Shown piece by piece: positions 5,651-7,091 of a DNA stretch of 7,091 bases. The DNA is from Gemmatimonadota bacterium (GTDB lineage: Bacteria > Gemmatimonadota > Gemmatimonadetes > Gemmatimonadales > GWC2-71-9), in the NCBI GenBank assembly GCA_003221825.1, contig QHUE01000206.1:1-7091 (forward strand), read 5' to 3'. The notes below the pieces were generated by a model, which was given only the letters and a program-made list of their open reading frames with translations, made no database searches and was not told the origin of the DNA. Within the stretch, counting starts at the first letter, position 1, and every line of letters starts with the position of its first letter. The position numbers and the translations under genes were made by a program.

Positions 5651-6154
5651 TTGATTAGCCTTGCGCCAGAGCCCCGCCGTGCGGAGCCCAAGCAAATCGT
5701 GGGTCTCGCGACGCGGACCACCAACACGGAGGAATCACGCCCTTCCACCGCGCAGATCCCGCAGTTGTGGGAGCGGTTCAGCGAGGAGCGCTGGTCGGAA
5801 CGGCTGGAAAAGGTCGGCGCGTTCGGGCCGACGATTGCCGCGTATTCCGCGTACGAAAGTAACGTCACGGGCAGCTACCAGCTGCTGGTGGGGCGGCAAG
5901 TTCGCGGTGCACGACCGCTGTCGCCGCCGCTGCAAATGGTTTCCGCTACTCACGCGTTGTATCTCGCGTTCCGCTGTTCAGGCCCACTCCCACAAGCCAT
6001 CATTGACGGTTGGCGCGAGGTGTGGGCCTATTTTGCGAGCGACGGGGCCCCGGCGCGTGCCTACACCGTCGATTTCGAGATATATCCCGAAGCGGCGCCG
6101 GCTGAGATCTGGGTGGCAATCCAGGATGGTCCCATCCACTCTGGAGACGCATGA
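5651..6154 (+). CDS. GyrI-like / Cass2-type effector-binding protein
   Basis: 167 residues, a single effector-binding domain without a DNA-binding part. Landmarks are PEPRRAEPKQIVGLATRTTN near the N-terminus, the IPQLWERFSEE helix, IAAYSAYESNVTGSYQLLVG, and the second half GPLPQAIIDGWREVWAYFA followed by ARAYTVDFEIYPEA. These match the GyrI-like/Cass2 family, in which a pair of beta-alpha-beta units forms a cleft for cationic or aromatic small molecules; Cass2 itself came from an integron cassette. Length is normal for the family. The likely start is TTG 5651; no ATG or GTG is available near the domain start, and upstream the same frame runs back to the stop of the PilB-like ORF (5618-5620). 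The stop overlaps the ATG of the VOC remnant (ATGA at 6151-6154), showing former coupling. Confidence 0.85.
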   Translation: MISLAPEPRRAEPKQIVGLATRTTNTEESRPSTAQIPQLWERFSEERWSERLEKVGAFGPTIAAYSAYESNVTGSYQLLVGRQVRGARPLSPPLQMVSATHALYLAFRCSGPLPQAIIDGWREVWAYFASDGAPARAYTVDFEIYPEAAPAEIWVAIQDGPIHSGDA

Positions 6155-6430
6155 GATCGACTTCTGAGCCGCTACACGGGCAGTCGCTGCAGGCATCCCT
6201 GACCGTCAAGGATCTCCACAAGAGCCTCGCCTGGTACGTCGAGATGTTGGGCTTCACGATCGCGCATCACGACGAAGGGCGGAGTGCTCGACACGCAGCC
6301 CACAGACATGCCCTGGGGCGCGCGAATCTTCCGGGTGCGCGACCCCGATGGCTTCAAGTGGACGATCTCGAAAGCCGTGGTAGTATTAGGCGCACCTCGT
6401 CAGGGGCGGCAACGTGACCCACTACGGTGA
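6151..6430 (+). pseudogene. Broken VOC (glyoxalase/bleomycin-resistance) gene: internal deletion and frameshift
   Basis: The first 44 codons from ATG 6151 read as a normal VOC N-terminus (SLQASLTVKDLHKSLAWYVE, then MLGFTIAHHDEG). At about 6275 the homology shifts to the next frame, which reads KGGVLDTQPTDMPWGARIF and RVRDPDGFKWTISK. That is the C-terminal end of the same family, including the conserved DPDG region. The roughly 60-70 residues normally between them (second beta unit and central loop) are missing, and the frame changes from 1 to 2, so the loss is not a multiple of three. In the starting frame translation instead runs through unrelated arginine-rich sequence to 6417. The second frame reads on past its domain to a TGA at 6428-6430. 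Metal or substrate residues from the missing part are lost, so the gene is almost certainly non-functional. Confidence 0.8.
6359..6386 (+). promoter_or_regulatory. Candidate extended -10 promoter for the DUF4234 gene
   Basis: TGGACG at 6359-6364 (4 of 6 to TTGACA) lies 16 bases before TAGTAT at 6381-6386 (4 of 6), which is preceded by an extended TGG. Transcription would begin about 6393, roughly 20 bases before GTG 6414, with a GGGGCGG ribosome-binding-like stretch at 6403-6409. It sits within the 3' end of the broken VOC gene. No experimental or alignment support is available here. Confidence 0.4.
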
Positions 6431-7007
6431 TCCTGAAGGCACCTTCAGTTCAGTCCGAACAGCAGCGACGCCCGCTGATCTGGCGTCCTACCGAACCGCG
6501 CCGCAGTTCAACGTGTCGCTCGGCAAACTCGCGGTTATGTCGTTGTGCACGTTCGGATTGTACGAGGTGTATTGGGCGTACAAGCACTGGCACGCCATCC
6601 GCCAGCGGGAACAGGAGCATCTCAGTCCATTCTGGCGCGCGTTCTTCGCCCCGCTCTGGGCGTTCAGCCTCTTTCCGCGCCAGCAGGCAATTACGGCTCT
6701 GTATGGGGTTCCGGCGACATGGTCCGGCTCCGCGCTGGCCCTGGCCTACTTCCTCCTTCATATGACCTGGCGGCTCCCCGAGCCGTACTGGCTGATTTCC
6801 GTGATTGGGTTTCTCCCGCTGCTCGTGGTGCAGCGGTCGATCAATGCACTCAACGCGGCGGTGGCACCGGACGCGCCGCGCAATGACTCCTACTCCGGTC
6901 TCGACATCCTCATGATCGTGGTCGGTGGCTTGTTCCTGCTGCTGGTGATCTGGGGTACTCTGCTCCCGCCCCTGCAGCCTTCCGGGCAGGTGCCCGTGAA
7001 CACGTAA
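6414..7007 (+). CDS. DUF4234-like membrane protein
   Basis: 197 residues starting at GTG 6414. The segment LGKLAVMSLCTFGLYEVYW, followed by AYKHWHAIRQREQEHLSPFW and RAFFAPLWAFSLF, is the hallmark of DUF4234-type proteins. Further hydrophobic segments are ATWSGSALALAYFLLHMTW, YWLISVIGFLPLLVVQ and ILMIVVGGLFLLLVIWGTLL, giving about four to five membrane passes. Between the last two lies a hydrophilic loop with INALNAAVAPDAPRNDSYSG, also usual for the family. No enzymatic residues are recognised and the function of the family is unknown. The GTG is supported by an upstream G-rich site and by the soluble N-terminal segment before the first helix; the next in-frame ATG (6537) falls inside the first membrane helix. 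The start overlaps the tail of the VOC remnant by 17 bases. Confidence 0.8.
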   Translation: MTHYGDPEGTFSSVRTAATPADLASYRTAPQFNVSLGKLAVMSLCTFGLYEVYWAYKHWHAIRQREQEHLSPFWRAFFAPLWAFSLFPRQQAITALYGVPATWSGSALALAYFLLHMTWRLPEPYWLISVIGFLPLLVVQRSINALNAAVAPDAPRNDSYSGLDILMIVVGGLFLLLVIWGTLLPPLQPSGQVPVNT

Positions 7008-7028
7008 ACACTGCCGTCACGGAATTCT

Positions 7029-7091
7029 ATGATCTCACGGATCTGGCATGGGTGGACCACTCCCGAGAACGCCGATGCCTATGAACGTCTC
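7029..7091 (+). CDS. N-terminus of an ABM-type (antibiotic biosynthesis monooxygenase) protein, partial
   Basis: The last 63 bases encode 21 residues from ATG 7029: MISRIWHGWTTPENADAYER plus one Leu; the gene runs past the window end. The start with I-x-R-x-W-x-G-x-T and then a helix beginning ENADAYER is the common opening of small ABM-domain proteins (dimeric ferredoxin-like alpha/beta-barrel fold, about 100 residues). Only the first strand and the start of the first helix are visible, so the family call is tentative. The start follows the DUF4234 stop by 21 bases; the ribosome binding site is weak (ACGGA at 7018-7022). Confidence 0.65.
   Translation, partial: MISRIWHGWTTPENADAYERL

Noticed and set aside
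5411..6154. Single fused gene from the PilB-like ORF through the Cass2-like protein, interrupted by one stop
   Set aside because: They are in the same frame with only a TGA between them, but the two domains are complete units from unrelated families, and Cass2-like proteins normally begin where the TTG lies.

Overview
The window is a dense run of short, mostly single-domain genes, all read on the + strand, on high-GC DNA (63-65% in two 60-base lines I counted outside the first full gene). No rRNA, tRNA, CRISPR array, transposase or integrase is visible. The families present are a secreted DinB protein, DUF1569, zf-TFIIB, TfoX_N, a Cass2/GyrI-type effector-binding protein, VOC, DUF4234 and an ABM monooxygenase. 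That mix, and the exact style of several proteins, resembles Gemmatimonadota or a related soil bacterium. This is an inference from family flavour; there is no marker gene to prove it.

Layout. 1-165 is the tail of an unidentified protein. 186-1037 is an aldo/keto reductase with a complete catalytic tetrad and clearly lower GC than its neighbours. It overlaps by 8 bases a secreted DinB protein with a C-terminal DUF3471-like domain (1030-1842). A DUF1569 (DinB-like) protein follows (1875-2321), then a tandem zf-TFIIB zinc protein (2425-2949). A promoter-like site inside a dyad (2964-2990) precedes a small three-helix membrane protein (3070-3348). From 3403 to 4713 four tightly packed genes look like one operon: a membrane-anchored coiled-coil protein, TfoX_N, a small lipoprotein-like protein and a two-helix membrane protein. 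A decayed DinB gene follows (4720-4932), then a VTT/DedA-like membrane protein (4941-5384), a 69-residue orphan resembling the N-terminal domain of PilB/GspE ATPases (5411-5620), a Cass2-like effector-binding protein (5651-6154), a broken VOC gene (6151-6430), a DUF4234 membrane protein (6414-7007), and the first 21 codons of an ABM-type monooxygenase (7029 to the window end).

How the genes relate. Nothing points to one shared pathway. The region reads as accessory DNA where small stress, detoxification or small-molecule-binding domains collect and decay. The best-supported unusual points are two previously unmarked pseudogenes with internal deletions (DinB at 4720-4932 and VOC at 6151-6430), the compositionally distinct reductase, the DinB-DUF3471 secreted fusion, and the orphan PilB/GspE-like domain. 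I looked for an integron cassette array because several of these families are known as cassette cargo, but found no convincing attC sites. I do not claim a new defence or mobile system here.
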